DNA of 36,113 nt from Entamoeba invadens IP1 (Eukaryota > Evosea > Mastigamoebida > Endamoebidae). Position numbers and translations under genes: made by a program. This document shows, piece after piece, positions 21,089 to 31,639 of the stretch. The notes under the pieces are model-generated. The model was not told where the DNA came from and searched no databases. It saw only the letters and a list, made by a program, of their open reading frames with translations. Within the stretch, counting starts at the first letter, position 1; each line of letters starts with the position of its first letter. The stretch spans positions 1-36,113 of the forward strand of contig NW_004443506.1 of NCBI RefSeq assembly GCF_000330505.1, read 5' to 3'.

Positions 21089-21409
21089 TTAAAACACCAT
21101 ATTTTATTTATTTTTGCTTTAATAAAATAACATTTTTTTATTATTTAACTAGGATTTATCTGTCACAGTGTGACAGAACCCATCATTATATTATTGAAGT
21201 CTGTCCATTAATTGTATTTTTAGTCAATTTTCAATGAAATGTTACAAACTCCCGGAAGTAGATAAGCTTCAAAAAAGGATATTATAAATATAAATATTAA
21301 AAACCATATGACCAATAACACAACTAATAACATAAATAATATTTTCCCATTTGACCACAATGTGGCAGAATACTTCATTATATAATTATATAATAGTATA
21401 ATTTAAATA
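21089..21409. other. Downstream spacer with a 19-bp palindrome
   Basis: Non-coding, with AATAAAAT/TTATTATTTAA words after the LRR stop. TCTGTCACAGTGTGACAGA at 21159-21177 has perfect 9-bp arms around one base, listed as a finding. The words CATATGACCAATAACACAAC and CATTTGACCACAATGTGG occur further on; no function is evident. Confidence 0.45.
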
Positions 21410-21429
21410 TAAATATATTATTTGTTTTA

Positions 21430-21730
21430 TTAAACATCGACCATCCTCATCACCTTTACATGAATAAAACATTTGTTTTTTTTTTGAAAGAATACCACCT
21501 TTAAGCCATTGTTTGTACGTCTCCATTTCACCCAATTTCCTTGTCCGTACTGTATGAATTCTAATGTGGACCCCCGCTTGGTATCCACGCCAAGGGAAAA
21601 CAGAAAGTGATGTATGGGCGCACAAACAGATTGTTCGAGTGCTTTTTTATAAGTTTTTTTTAATGATCTGTTTCACTCAGAATCCACTGACTCGAGGTGA
21701 ATATACGACATTTCTTGATTTCGGGAAATA
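21430..21730 (-). other. GC-richer coding-like patch, unidentified
   Basis: This stretch is clearly richer in G and C than its surroundings and open in two overlapping minus-strand frames. One (21386-21625) contains VFPWRGYQAGVHIRIHTVRT and KQWLKGGIL. The other contains SLGVDTKRGSTLEFIQYGQG followed by Trp/Arg/Lys. A third frame just upstream reads GRYFEYFPKSRNVVYSPRV. The mixture looks like a decayed gene fragment with frameshifts. I do not recognise the family and assign no function. Confidence 0.35.
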
Positions 21731-22058
21731 TTCAAAATATCTTCCCAGTTTCCTATTTACTATAATTTTAATTTAAATATAATTTGAAATAGTTAATAAA
21801 TTCTATTTTAGAAGTGTTAGTCAATATACGTTCTTAATTAGTACAAAGTACTCTTTGAATACCTCTATTAAAAATAATTGAAAACAAATAGTCTTTTTTT
21901 AACAATTACAACCATATTGAACTTATACAAAACGAATGCAGTCAATCTTCTTACGTTATATGTATCGAATAAATCTGGTACCTTTTGAACCATATTTACT
22001 AATAATTACGTATAATAATTTAAAATAATTTATTTTATTTTTCCGATTTTTTTTTGCT

Positions 22059-22314
22059 TACAGTCAATAGCGTCTATTTGTCAAAAATCCAGCAGAAAAA
22101 ATGTATCCATTTGTCTTAAATGAGTGAATTTTGTAGATAATTCTTTTTAATATTGAAATTTATTTTTTATAAAAAATTTAGTTTTTAATTCAACAAAAGT
22201 TACAGGTTCGAGAACAAATTATTTAATTGTCGTACACAAAATGATTGGCCAGTTGTGCGACAATTAAGCAACTTCGACAATTATAATTACTACAAATAAA
22301 CTCCTTTGATTGTA
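22059..22314 (+). mobile_element. MITE family A, copy 2
   Basis: Same element as at 4332-4582 and in the same orientation: left end TACAGTCAATAGCGTCTATT, internal AATGAGTGAATTTTGTAG, TTCAACAAAAGTTACA, AATTGTCGTACACAAAATGA, CAGTTGTGCGACAA, right end CTCCTTTGATTGTA. It is more diverged at its right end than copies 1 and 3. Non-coding, flanked by TA. Confidence 0.83.
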
Positions 22315-23211
22315 TTAATAACATTAACTTTTGTAAATTTGTGAAAAAAAAATTCTTTGATATAAAATTTTTATATTTTTATAAAATATGTACTAAATTT
22401 TGATTTTTGCCATTATTTTAGTTTTTGTGTGTTTTTTTGATTAACAAAGAAATTGAGTACAGTAGGAGGAAATATGGGGATGCTATAAAAAGGAGGATGC
22501 TCGTAATTATTGGTCAATTTCAATTGAAAAATAATAAAATTACTATTAATTTTAATATAAATTATTAATCAAAAAATTAATAAAATAAAAAAACCAAAAT
22601 AAATTTATATTAATTATTCATTATCAATAATATTAAATTAATTAATATTTAGATTAGCATCACCTTTTTTCTTAACATCCCACTTTTTATATTGACTGTA
22701 AACGCTAAGATTTTTTTTAGAAATAATAAAATTTAGAAAGTACTCAAAACAAGAAAAATTATGTTCTTTTTGAGAAATCATCTTACTCAAAAAAGTATAA
22801 ATCTTGACTCAATCAAATAAAATTTAACCAATTTTCATAAAAACTTAACAATTTAGTCGCGGAATTCATTGATAAACAATTTATATCACCGGTATTCTCC
22901 GTTTATCAATTCTACGACAATTGTCTTGCTTGTGTGCAATCAAACACATTTAGGTCTCAATATGATAAAAACCCCCAAAAATTATTTGATGCTTAATAGA
23001 ACAAGTGTTTTTTGTTTTTTATTCTTTAGGTTAATAAATCAAAATCCATCATTTTTAGATATAATTATAATTAAATTATGATGTTTGATAGTTACTTTTG
23101 GTCGGTCCATTTGTCAATCACATTGTTTGTACCACTTTTTATTTTTTGACTAATTTTTGAGAAACAATTTATAAATAACCCAAAAATGCTTTTTTGTTAT
23201 TAGCTTTTATT
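22315..23211. other. AT-rich spacer between two MITEs
   Basis: No credible gene. The plus-strand frame at 22869-23081 has low-complexity Leu/Ile/Asn composition and no motif. At 22455-22510 a purine-rich stretch (AGTAGGAGGAAATATGGGGA) stands out from the AT background without a recognisable role. Confidence 0.45.
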
Positions 23212-23410
23212 ATTCGACCTTATGTAAAACTTTGCATTATGCAAGATTTTAATTTAAAAATATTAGTTAATTAAAACCATTTTAATAAATTAGTTATTAA
23301 ATGGTTTTAGTGGTTTTTGTTACTAATTATTTAACTGTATAATAGTTTTATCAAATTAGAAATCGACCATAAGAGTCTTGCATAAGGCCAAGTTTTACTC
23401 AAGGTCGAAT
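23212..23410. mobile_element. Hairpin MITE family C, about 199 bp
   Basis: Left arm 23212-23248 (ATTCGACCTTATGTAAAACT, continuing to TTATGCAAGA) and right arm 23374-23410 (TCTTGCATAAGGCCAAGTTT, continuing to GGTCGAAT) are imperfect inverted repeats of about 37 bp. They enclose an AT-rich non-coding core. This is the form of a small foldback MITE. Only this copy is seen in the window, so mobility is inferred from structure alone. Confidence 0.65.
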
Positions 23411-23950
23411 GAACATTATTGTATTATAGAAACAATCGTTTTAGTCAATTTTTTCACAACAATAATATAGAAATACTTGATAACTAAAGTACAGATGCAA
23501 AAAGTGGTTGTCACGAGTATAAAAAAGTATTTTTAATATATATTTTTGAGAATTATAAATTTTTCAGTTGTTTAACCTTAAGATTCTTTTTTTTCTTTTA
23601 TAAAACATTTTTGGAAAACAAATGTTTTGTTGATGAAAACACCAATACCGTTCGTGTTTTGTTTAAAACATTTCCAAAAATTAAAGAAAAAAAGGAAAAC
23701 CTATAAATTATTGTTTGCGCGATTGGTTTGTTTACTGTTTGTATTTCAAAAGAGCCGCCACAAGGTAAGTATTTTTGTATATCATATCAAGTTCAAAAAA
23801 ATAAAATTTGTGTTTTATTTAAAATGGTAACAGTATCGTAAGGTTAACAAGTAAATTTACAGGAAGCCCGTATTAGTTTGGAATGATTTTTCAGAAAGTG
23901 GTTGTCAAAAAAATAAAAAATTTAAAAAAGACTATTTTTATACATTTCTT
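23411..23950. other. Spacer between hairpin MITE and pogo relic
   Basis: A 16-bp near-direct repeat (AAAGTGGTTGTCA with flanking A) occurs at about 23499 and 23894. A 67-codon plus-strand frame at 23627-23830 is Lys/Phe-rich and has no motif. The repeat may mark an eroded transposon boundary. Confidence 0.35.
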
Positions 23951-23959
23951 CTTCCAGTT

Positions 23960-24880
23960 ACCAAAAAACACAAATCCAAAGGTTGGATGAGATATGAACA
24001 ATAAGCAGTGTATTTGTGAAGAATGATGTCATGGTCAAGGAGTATATCTTTCAATGTTTCGAAGTCGTGTCCACTGAACCCATCCAATATTATCAACTCC
24101 TATGTATCTCGAGATAAATAGAGAAAAAGTCTTTTTGTCTCTATAAAAGGAAAAACAACCAAAAACAGCCAATCACTGAATATTTGTTTGGTGACGAATC
24201 CAGTTTGACTCTGGAAGAAACTAACATCTGGAAACCTTCTCAATACACCAATATGTTTTTTGGTTTGTAATAACCATACCAGGACAAACCAGACTTCCAT
24301 CCAAACAAATCATACATATGACACTTGACCGTTTTTCCCATTTTTCAATACCAATATTAATTTTTAAAATGTCTGCCGTTTTTTGGAACAAACACCTTAA
24401 CTGATGAACTATCTGCAAAATCTTGAAACCCAATCTTATCCACATTATTTACAAAACACATATCAAACCCATTAAATTGTGTAAGATTTAAGTAATTCTC
24501 CAAGATATTTTTGGGATCGATATACAAGTTTTCAAGTTCTACTGGTGATCATGTTACATATTTTATTTCAAATGGTCTAATAATCCATTCACGCAATGTA
24601 TCTCATTTAAAATTGTATCCGTTACCGTTTTAGCAACAGAAGCAAATGTCCCAACAGTTAATGCCAGTTTTTGAGTTGAACAATAATTCATAAAAGCTTT
24701 GATTATGATAGTTATTCGTTCGTCAAATAGAGAAAGACTTCCAATTTGTAGTCTTTTTATTTTGCAATCTTTTTTTGTATTCAAGACTTTCTTTAGTGAC
24801 TGAATTGTGATGAATACAAAACAGAATACCAACAGATTGGTTTGAAACTTTTTGGCGCTATTCAAATATCACAAATATGA
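23960..24880 (-). pseudogene. Pogo/Tigger-like DDE transposase relic 1
   Basis: Read from right to left, fragments in all three frames line up with a DDE_1 (pogo/Tigger) transposase. An N-terminal part at 24563-24865 contains RLQIGSLSLFDERIT and TVGTFASVAKTVTD. Next comes IDPKNILENYLNLTQFNGF, then NNVDKIGFQDF with the first catalytic Asp (canonical form NxDExGF), at about 24420-24520. SSVICMICLDGSLVCPGMVI follows, then SQTGFVTKQIFSDWLF. ILDGFSGHDFE (second Asp) lies near 24070-24100 and LIQPLDL (third Asp region) at 23971-23991. Stops and frameshifts separate these blocks, so the gene is dead. Motif order is right throughout, which makes the assignment firm even without a search. Confidence 0.75.
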
Positions 24881-26542
24881 CACCAATTTGTTTACGTCTT
24901 GAAGAAAAATGGAAAAAAATATTCATCATCACAAAAAAATAAAATGTTGTGGGTATTTTCTGATTACAAGACATTTGTCAACTTTGACAATTATCAACTA
25001 AGACATTTGTCGAAACCCTCAAAATATTTTGTATTTATAAGAATAAAATATATATTTTCTTTAAATATTATTTTTATTTTATAATTAGAAAACAATGTTA
25101 TTAATATTATAAAATTGTAAATACAAAACAACATACGTTTGAATAAAAATAGAAATTATTAAAAAATAATTAATAGGTGTTATTTTAAACAAAATGTATA
25201 CTTAATAATATTATTTTAAACAATTTAGAATTTATATTTATGTTAATCTTATCAAATAAATATGATAGTGTGTACCTGCACAAAAGATATTATAATCAAT
25301 TTCCGGTAGTTTAATGGTTAAAAGGGATATAACCAGTACATTACATTTTTGATAAATTCACATTCATTTATTTGTATTAAAATAGATTTAAGAAATATCA
25401 AGGTGTGTTTTCAACAATTGTTTGACAGTGGTTTTTGTTTAAGAAGGGGATTTCAATAAAAAACAATTTTAAATTATTTCACTTGTGTCTAATAATTTTA
25501 AATTTATTTGACATCAATGACATTTGATTAAATACCATTTATAGTTGTTATTATAAAGTCAAATCGAACGTCATTTATATTTGATTTCTTAACATCATTC
25601 TATATTATAAATACACATTGTTCATTCATGTTAATATTACTTTTTTATTTCCGAACAAATTGATGCAATTTAGTGTTTTTAATAACCTTTACATCTTTAT
25701 TTCAATCGTAATAATATTTTTCGAGACTTTTTTATCACCTTTGAGTTGTATCTTGATGAATATAATAAAGTCAGTCCTGAGACTTTATTTATTTCAAAAA
25801 CCTTTTTTATTTACTTTCTTTTAAAAGCAAAATTGAAACATTTAATTAATATTACTATTATTTAAACTATTTTCCAATAACACAACCAAAAACATAAATG
25901 GGGTTAAAGTCATTTAGCCAGTCATTTCATTTTTTCTGTTTGTCAATAAATGGTGATATCAATGTTGTTATAACCCCAAATTAACGGGAAAATACATAAA
26001 ACAAACTGAGTTTTTTGGATCATTTTTTGAAAAATTTTGCTATAAGACGTGAGTCGACTTATTAAATGCACTCTTACAAAAAAAGCGAAATGAAGTCCAC
26101 GCAGCCAAGACAATTTATTATAAACAATTTTTACCCGACTGCTAAACTGCAATTCAGTGTTCGAGTCTGCCAATCGTGGTGTTCTTTTCAATTATGATTG
26201 TCTCGTTGTTTTTTTAATAATTATTTAATTAAATCCAAGTTGTTTGTTGTCGAATTCTTTTGTTGTATCTGTCATCACACACAAAAAATCCACCCAAAAA
26301 CTGCACCGCTCTCTATTGTTATACGAGATGTTTGAGCGTAAAAAATCAAATTCGTTAATTTGTTTAAGTTCATTTTGAATTAAAAAAACAAAGATTTCAA
26401 ACAAAAAAATAAAATTGAAAAACAAAACCGAATAACAAAAAAATAACATATTTTTGTTATAAATAAGGTTTTTGGAATAAATAAGGTTTCCAGACTGACT
26501 TTATACAAATTTATAACGAAATTTGGTTATTTTAATATTATA
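24881..26542. other. AT-rich spacer between pogo relic 1 and the Tc1-like element
   Basis: No assignable gene. Short frames at 24899-25084 and 25618-25824 (plus) are low-complexity. Minus frames at 25943-26191 and 26225-26449 have a more mixed composition (for example RTPRLADSNTELQFSSRVKI) and could be an unrecognised relic. A tRNA-like A-box word (TAGTTTAATGGTTA) is at 25308-25321, but no matching B-box or cloverleaf follows. Confidence 0.4.
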
Positions 26543-28296
26543 AACTGTTTTTCAAAAGTCTGTACTGACCTCTTTTTTTCTTTTTCTTAAAATCCCGTTT
26601 TTGTCCTTATTATTTTTCCAAAAAAATTTTTTAAAAAAAAGTACAGACTAAATTTTTAAAAAAATACCAATCCCATTTTATTTTTTATGGGAATTGTTGG
26701 GAAATGATCGCATCATTTGAGCATCTTTTCCAAAACAACCGATCCCGTTATTTCTTTTCCCCTATTAAGTTAATTTAAACAAGGATTTGTCGCGACAGAA
26801 TGCCTCTTAATCGAATTAAGAAACGAACCACCCAATTATTATTTCAATACAAACACGAGCTTAGTTATGTGGTTAAACCCTTCAACAAAAAAAAAACAAA
26901 ACAAACAAATTGGCTTCTTTGATAAGTTCAAGTCTTTTATAAAATTGAGATCCAACAAGAAAAAAAACGAAATAAAACCAAGTTAGAGTAAATGACCGAT
27001 AAAATCACCTTTATTTTCAATGCAAAGCTTGAAACGTTTTGGGATTGAGTCAATGTAATGGTTGATAGTTTCAATCGGTATTGAGTTCCAAGCGTTTTGA
27101 AGTGCATCTTTTAGTTCCTCAATGTCGCTGAATATCTCATTCTCTTTTCTCACCAAAGTGTCCATATGGTGCCAAAGATGCTCAATTGGACTGAGATCTG
27201 GACTATTGGCCGGCCAGCGTGTGAGCAATGAAACCCTGAATGTTGAATCGATAGTTTCAAACCAATTTGAGGTATGGCGGGCAGTATGTGGCCTTGCTCC
27301 ATCTTGCTGAAAAGTCATTCCATGTTTGTAGACCCTTTTCGCCTCTTCAAACACCTTTGAGTTTTGCAGCATTTCAACATAAACTTCGGCATTCACTTTA
27401 CCAGTGAGAAACATTAGTTGTGACTTAAAGTTATGCCCAATGGCATCCCATACCATAACACCTGAGTTGAACTTTGGGGTAGGAAAGAAGTCTTTATCGG
27501 TGAATTCACCCTTTCGTCTCCAAATGTAGTGCCCGTCAGAATAAAGGCAAAATCGGCTCTCGTCAGAGATAATAGTGTTGTTGGTCCAACGTGCTAATAA
27601 CCTTATTGTTGAAATGTCTAGAACAAAATTGAAGTCTATCTGAAATGTGTTTTGAAGTTATGTTTGGTCTTTTTATCTGTTTGGCATAAACAAAACGTTT
27701 GTTTTTCCTGATCCTCCAAACAGTAGAAGAAGAAAGATGCATATCTTGAGAAATAGATAATGAAGAAGAGAGTGGATTTGATAATGTTTTCTCGACCACG
27801 ATTTTCACTGTGTCTGGAGACACTTTGAGTGGTCGACCAACCTTCTTTGGTTTTGCCTCTCTCCCCCTTTTCAACTCCGCAATGGTACTTCGAGACACTC
27901 CAGCAAACTTACATACTACAGTATAAGAATACCCCTCATCAAGAAGTGCCTTGGCTCTAAGCATCTTTTTCTCTTTTTCAGCTTTGTAAAGTTGTCCCTC
28001 TGTGATTTTTGGCATCTGTAATAGAAAGATTTTTTTTCTTATTTTGTTTTTTAAATGCATTTATGGGACAAAAGTCTTGTTTGGGGGAATCAAAAATCCC
28101 GTTATTTCAAAAAATAGAGGTAAAGTTTTGTTCAAACAACATTCACCAAGTAAAAAAAAATTAATTACAAACCTGTTTTTCTTTTTTTTACTCAAAAAAA
28201 CTCTTAATATTTTTCGGTTTTCAACTTCCCAAAAATAAAGCTTATAAAGAAAACAAAATATCAGGATATTCCAGTACAGACTTTTGAAAACCAGTT
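26543..28296. mobile_element. Tc1/mariner-like element with intact ends
   Basis: The ends are inverted repeats of about 25 bp, AACTGTTTTTCAAAAGTCTG then TACTG at the left (26543) and the complement at the right (to 28296), with one mismatch. Both ends are flanked by TA (26541-26542 and 28297-28298), the Tc1/mariner target duplication. The 1754-bp element encodes one transposase on the minus strand. Length, ends and gene are all typical of a complete Tc1-like transposon; only a frameshift in the gene argues against activity. Confidence 0.9.
26983..28015 (-). pseudogene. Tc1-like transposase, one frameshift, D-to-E spacing 39
   Basis: Starts at ATG 28013-28015 (MPKITEGQLYKAEKEKKMLR). An N-terminal helix-turn-helix (about residues 15-50, ALLDEGYSYTVVCKFAGVS then STIAELKRGR) is followed by a GRP-like linker (KKVGRPLKVS) and a second HTH. 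The catalytic part has the first Asp in TIISDESRFCLY (about 27565-27580), the second in FQQDGARPHTA and the Glu in WPANSPDLSPIEHLW. I count 39 residues between the second Asp and the Glu, against 34 in canonical Tc1. One frameshift, near 27600-27612, separates RLQFCSRHF from RWTNNTIISDE. Total length is about 345 codons, normal for Tc1. The protein would cut and paste the element at TA sites. Confidence 0.9.
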
Positions 28297-28412
28297 TATT
28301 ATGATAGATATTGTGTTCATCTAAAATTCAAAATGAATTATAATTAATGTAAATAAATTTATTTATAATAAAAAAATCAAAACCCTAAAAACTATAAAAT
28401 AACAAACTGTTT

Positions 28413-29530
28413 ATGTCTATGGAAAACAAATGGTATAATAAATATTATACCAAAATCATGGGAAAAATGCATTCGTACAAATGCAATTATTGTCCAGACA
28501 CAGCAAAATCTTTTTGTGAAAGAAAACGCAAAGGTACACACACACTTTCAGGACATTTTTTAGATTTAATAAAGATAAAATATTAGCTGAAGAAGCTGAA
28601 ATTGATATGAAATTCGCATTAAAAATTGAGGATGAAATTTGGAATGTAGTTAATTTATTAATGAAATTTTTTAATATTTGCAAATATTTTTCTTTCACAA
28701 ACAAAAAATCACTTTTTAGCACATTTTAACAATACCCAATCCAAATATTCACTTTAGTTTATCAAGTTAAAACGTCAAACACTATTTGAAGCGTTTATTT
28801 CGAGAAGAAGTAAACACCCAAAAACAATTAATTGATGATAATCTTGTTTTTTTCAAAAACTTATATCACTACTGATATGATGTCAAAGCTAGGAAAGAGT
28901 TTAATTGCTGTTACTTTAAGATTATCTTGTCAGGATTCTATGCTTATAAATCAAATACCCGAAATTGGTAAATTTATAAGAACACATAAATCCACTGCTA
29001 TTTGCAACGGATATTAAACAGAAATAACATAAACACAAATATATTAGCCATAAATACTGAAAATGGTACAAACAATGATATGTTGGGTTCTCTTTGTGAG
29101 AATAAGTTGGGGAGTGTTGTTCATACTACCAATTTGTTATTTGGAGATGTCATCAAAAAGTTTCCAAAATACTAAATTCTGTTAAATTTTCTAAATAAGT
29201 TTTCCAAATCAACACAAATGTCTCCTTAATTGTCAAAGACACTTCAAAATAATTGTGAGAAGTGTGACGAGAAATACTGATCAACTAAAATATTTTCACA
29301 GACATAATTTAATAGTTGTGCTTGGGTATTTGACTATCCGAGACAAATAGAAAAAATCCATTCATAGACTGGGAATAAAATGTCCATTATTGAAAACAAA
29401 TTGGGATATGGTTGATTCGATTTATTATTATACTAAAGAGTTAAATAATATGTATTATTTGCACTAAGCGAGATACCTGCACGAACCACATGGCATTTTG
29501 ATAAGAAAAAACTGAAAAAGAGACAAAATA
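28413..29530 (+). pseudogene. hAT-like transposase relic with BED finger
   Basis: From ATG 28413 a 58-codon frame encodes a BED-type zinc finger: NKWYNKYYTKI, then C-N-Y-C (CNYCPDTAKSF), a GTHTLSGH box, and a stop at 28584-28586. Later frames give ITTDMMSKLGKSLIAVTLRL (28860-28920), matching the hAT LTTDxW... block with the first catalytic Asp. AINTENGTNNDMLGS follows, and then a VVHTTNLLFGDVIKKF block (29050-29165), matching the hAT D-N-G...N and A-H-x-L-N-L blocks. The region to about 29530 (LKTNWDMVDSIYYYTKEL) may continue the gene. The hAT C-terminal dimerisation domain is not found: what follows at 29690 belongs to a pogo-like transposase. Multiple stops and shifts make it inactive. Confidence 0.65.
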
Positions 29531-29689
29531 ATTTGTAAAAAGATAAAGATTCTTGCACCCATTCTATTAACCAGTTTTAATTCACAATTTCTTAAATATT
29601 TTAATTGGTTCCATATCCAAAATTGCAATTTGTCTATTTTCTAATTATAAATCATTAAATTTGTTAACAAAACTTAAAAATAAAAAAAT

Positions 29690-30446
29690 ACAAAATATTG
29701 GTTAAAGCTGAAGCCGAAGATTATGATCGCATTTCTGTTAATATTAAATCAGTTTTGTCAAATATGTTAAAGTTAAAAACTTATGATGGTACTCTCTTAT
29801 GTCTTTTTAATAACATCGACGAAATGGGATCTAACAATTGGTCGAATCAAAAGTCACTTATCGTATTTCAGAAAAAAGATAATACGAATAAAATAAAATG
29901 TGGTAGTTCCCGTTCTTCCAAAAATCAACATCTATTATTGGTATTTGCGCAGATGGAACATGTTCGCTTTTTGGTACCGTTATTCCACAAAAACATTATC
30001 TATCACAAGTGATTAACATTTTTTTCAATCTTTGATTTATTCAAATCATAATGGTTACATAACAAAACAAATTAACAAACATTGGATGAGCAAAATGATA
30101 AATGTTGTAATTGTAATTTAAATAGGATTAGACTTGGTTTTGATAATCATTGAATTATTTTTACTATGGATATTTATCCAGAAATATCGATGATAAATCG
30201 ATTGGTTGGTTGTACAACAATCATATAATTTTGCATACTTTAGCCCTTTATTCAAGTCATATCACACAAACTGTTGAATGGTGTTTTTGGTATAGTAAAA
30301 AACAACTTACAAATCTAAAAACAATGGCCAAAATAAAAAATTCAACTTTAGCAACAAGTATAACAAATACCAATGAAGATGAATTTGAAAATTATAGAAT
30401 GTTCATGAATAACGACAAAATTGATGAATTTGTTAAAAGCAAATAA
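29690..30446 (+). pseudogene. Pogo/Tigger-like DDE transposase relic 2
   Basis: The first open stretch (29698-30012) has EAEDYDRISVNIKSVLSNM, then FNNIDEMGSNNWS with the first catalytic Asp in NxDExG form, then SSRSSKNQHLLLVFAQMEHV. This is the order seen in DDE_1 transposases. After a frame change come SNHNGYITKQINKHWMSKM, an eroded second-Asp block (YGYLSRNIDDKS, where the DG is lost), and LYNNHIILHTLALYSSHITQ then TVEWCFWYSKKQL, equivalent to the SSHxTQPLD block with D replaced by E. The frame ends at 30446. It shares blocks with relic 1 (GxxTKQI...W) and is probably the same or a sister family in the opposite orientation. Confidence 0.72.
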
Positions 30447-31639
30447 ATTTTGTAATGATTATAAATTATAAAAATCAACAGATGTATGCATTTTGAAACA
30501 GCAATAACATTTTTAATGTTGAGTTATTATTGAATATGTATTTGGAAGATTAATATGAACTTTTTAATTGATGAGAAATCAATTTAAATTAATAACAAAG
30601 AATTGTGGTAAATATGTTACAATTGCCCATGCTTTATTTAATTTATTAATTACCAAATATCCACTAAGAAATGTCCACTTTTATATTTTCACCCCTATCT
30701 GATCCCCAAAACTCAAATAGATCTCTTTTTCCGACTACTTTTTAACCAGAAACCATCTAATCTCCCAAAACTTTTATTAACAAAGGTGACGTTTCTCCTG
30801 TTGCCAATATAAAAAAATGAATTTGTAAATTTGACAAATAAATTAACAAAGTTAATTTGTTTTTTACTTTGTTTCTATTTTTGATTAATAATTAATAATA
30901 TTTATTAAATGTTTAATAAAAACAATTTTGTTATTTTACTGCTTTTATATCTGTAGTTTCAGGAAACAACAGTAATATTTTTCCATTAAACTATGATAAA
31001 CTATAATTTAAATGTTAAATTATAGTTACTTGGAAAAAAGTTCACTCAAAAAAAATTGAATATTCGCCAGAGTTCGTAAGACTCAGAAAGATATTGACCA
31101 CTTCCTAGTATAGTTTAATTTTCAGCCAAATTTCAAAAATATAATATCATTTGTTTAATAGTACCTTAATTTATATATTAAATAATTTAAATTATAATAT
31201 GTTTTATAAATATCATTTTATTAAACAAAAATAAAACTAGTCTTTTTTATAAACATGAAAATTTATATTATATTATAGATTATTATTATTGATATCATTT
31301 GTATTGTTATTTTGAATAGTTGACATATTAATACAATTAAAATAATTAAACGCGTTCTTACAAGTACACTTTTAATAACAACTATAAATCGTTCTATTTA
31401 TCAACATTTTAGTTGAGTTTACACTTTTTATGTCAATACATTGTATCTTTCTTTGAATGTTCCGAAATTGTTCTATTTATTTGCTCTCTTTGAACAATAA
31501 GAGTATGAAATTTTTCTTTAGTTTTTTTATTTGTTGTCATTGTTATTCGTTGAGACATAAGAATAATCATTATACTCTTTATTGGTCATCAAATTAGGCA
31601 CATTTTAACCTTCAAAGACCCATTCATATCCAAAAATCA
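30447..31639. other. AT-rich spacer between pogo relics 2 and 3
   Basis: No gene recognised. 30660-30810 is a pyrimidine-richer patch (CACCCCTATCTGATCCCCAA and following) that differs from its surroundings and could be the end of a transposon, but I found no inverted partner for it. The remainder is simple AT-rich sequence. Confidence 0.4.

Noticed and set aside
22205..22215. GGTTCGA word resembling a tRNA B-box
   Set aside because: It sits inside MITE A copy 2 and the corresponding positions in the other copies differ; there is no tRNA structure.
25618..25824. 68-codon hydrophobic plus-strand frame resembling a membrane peptide
   Set aside because: T-rich sequence translates to Phe/Ile/Leu by composition alone; no initiator or conserved motif supports it.
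28002..28238. 78-codon plus-strand frame at the right end of the Tc1-like element
   Set aside because: It lies in the element's subterminal region upstream of the transposase, is low-complexity, and runs opposite to the real gene.
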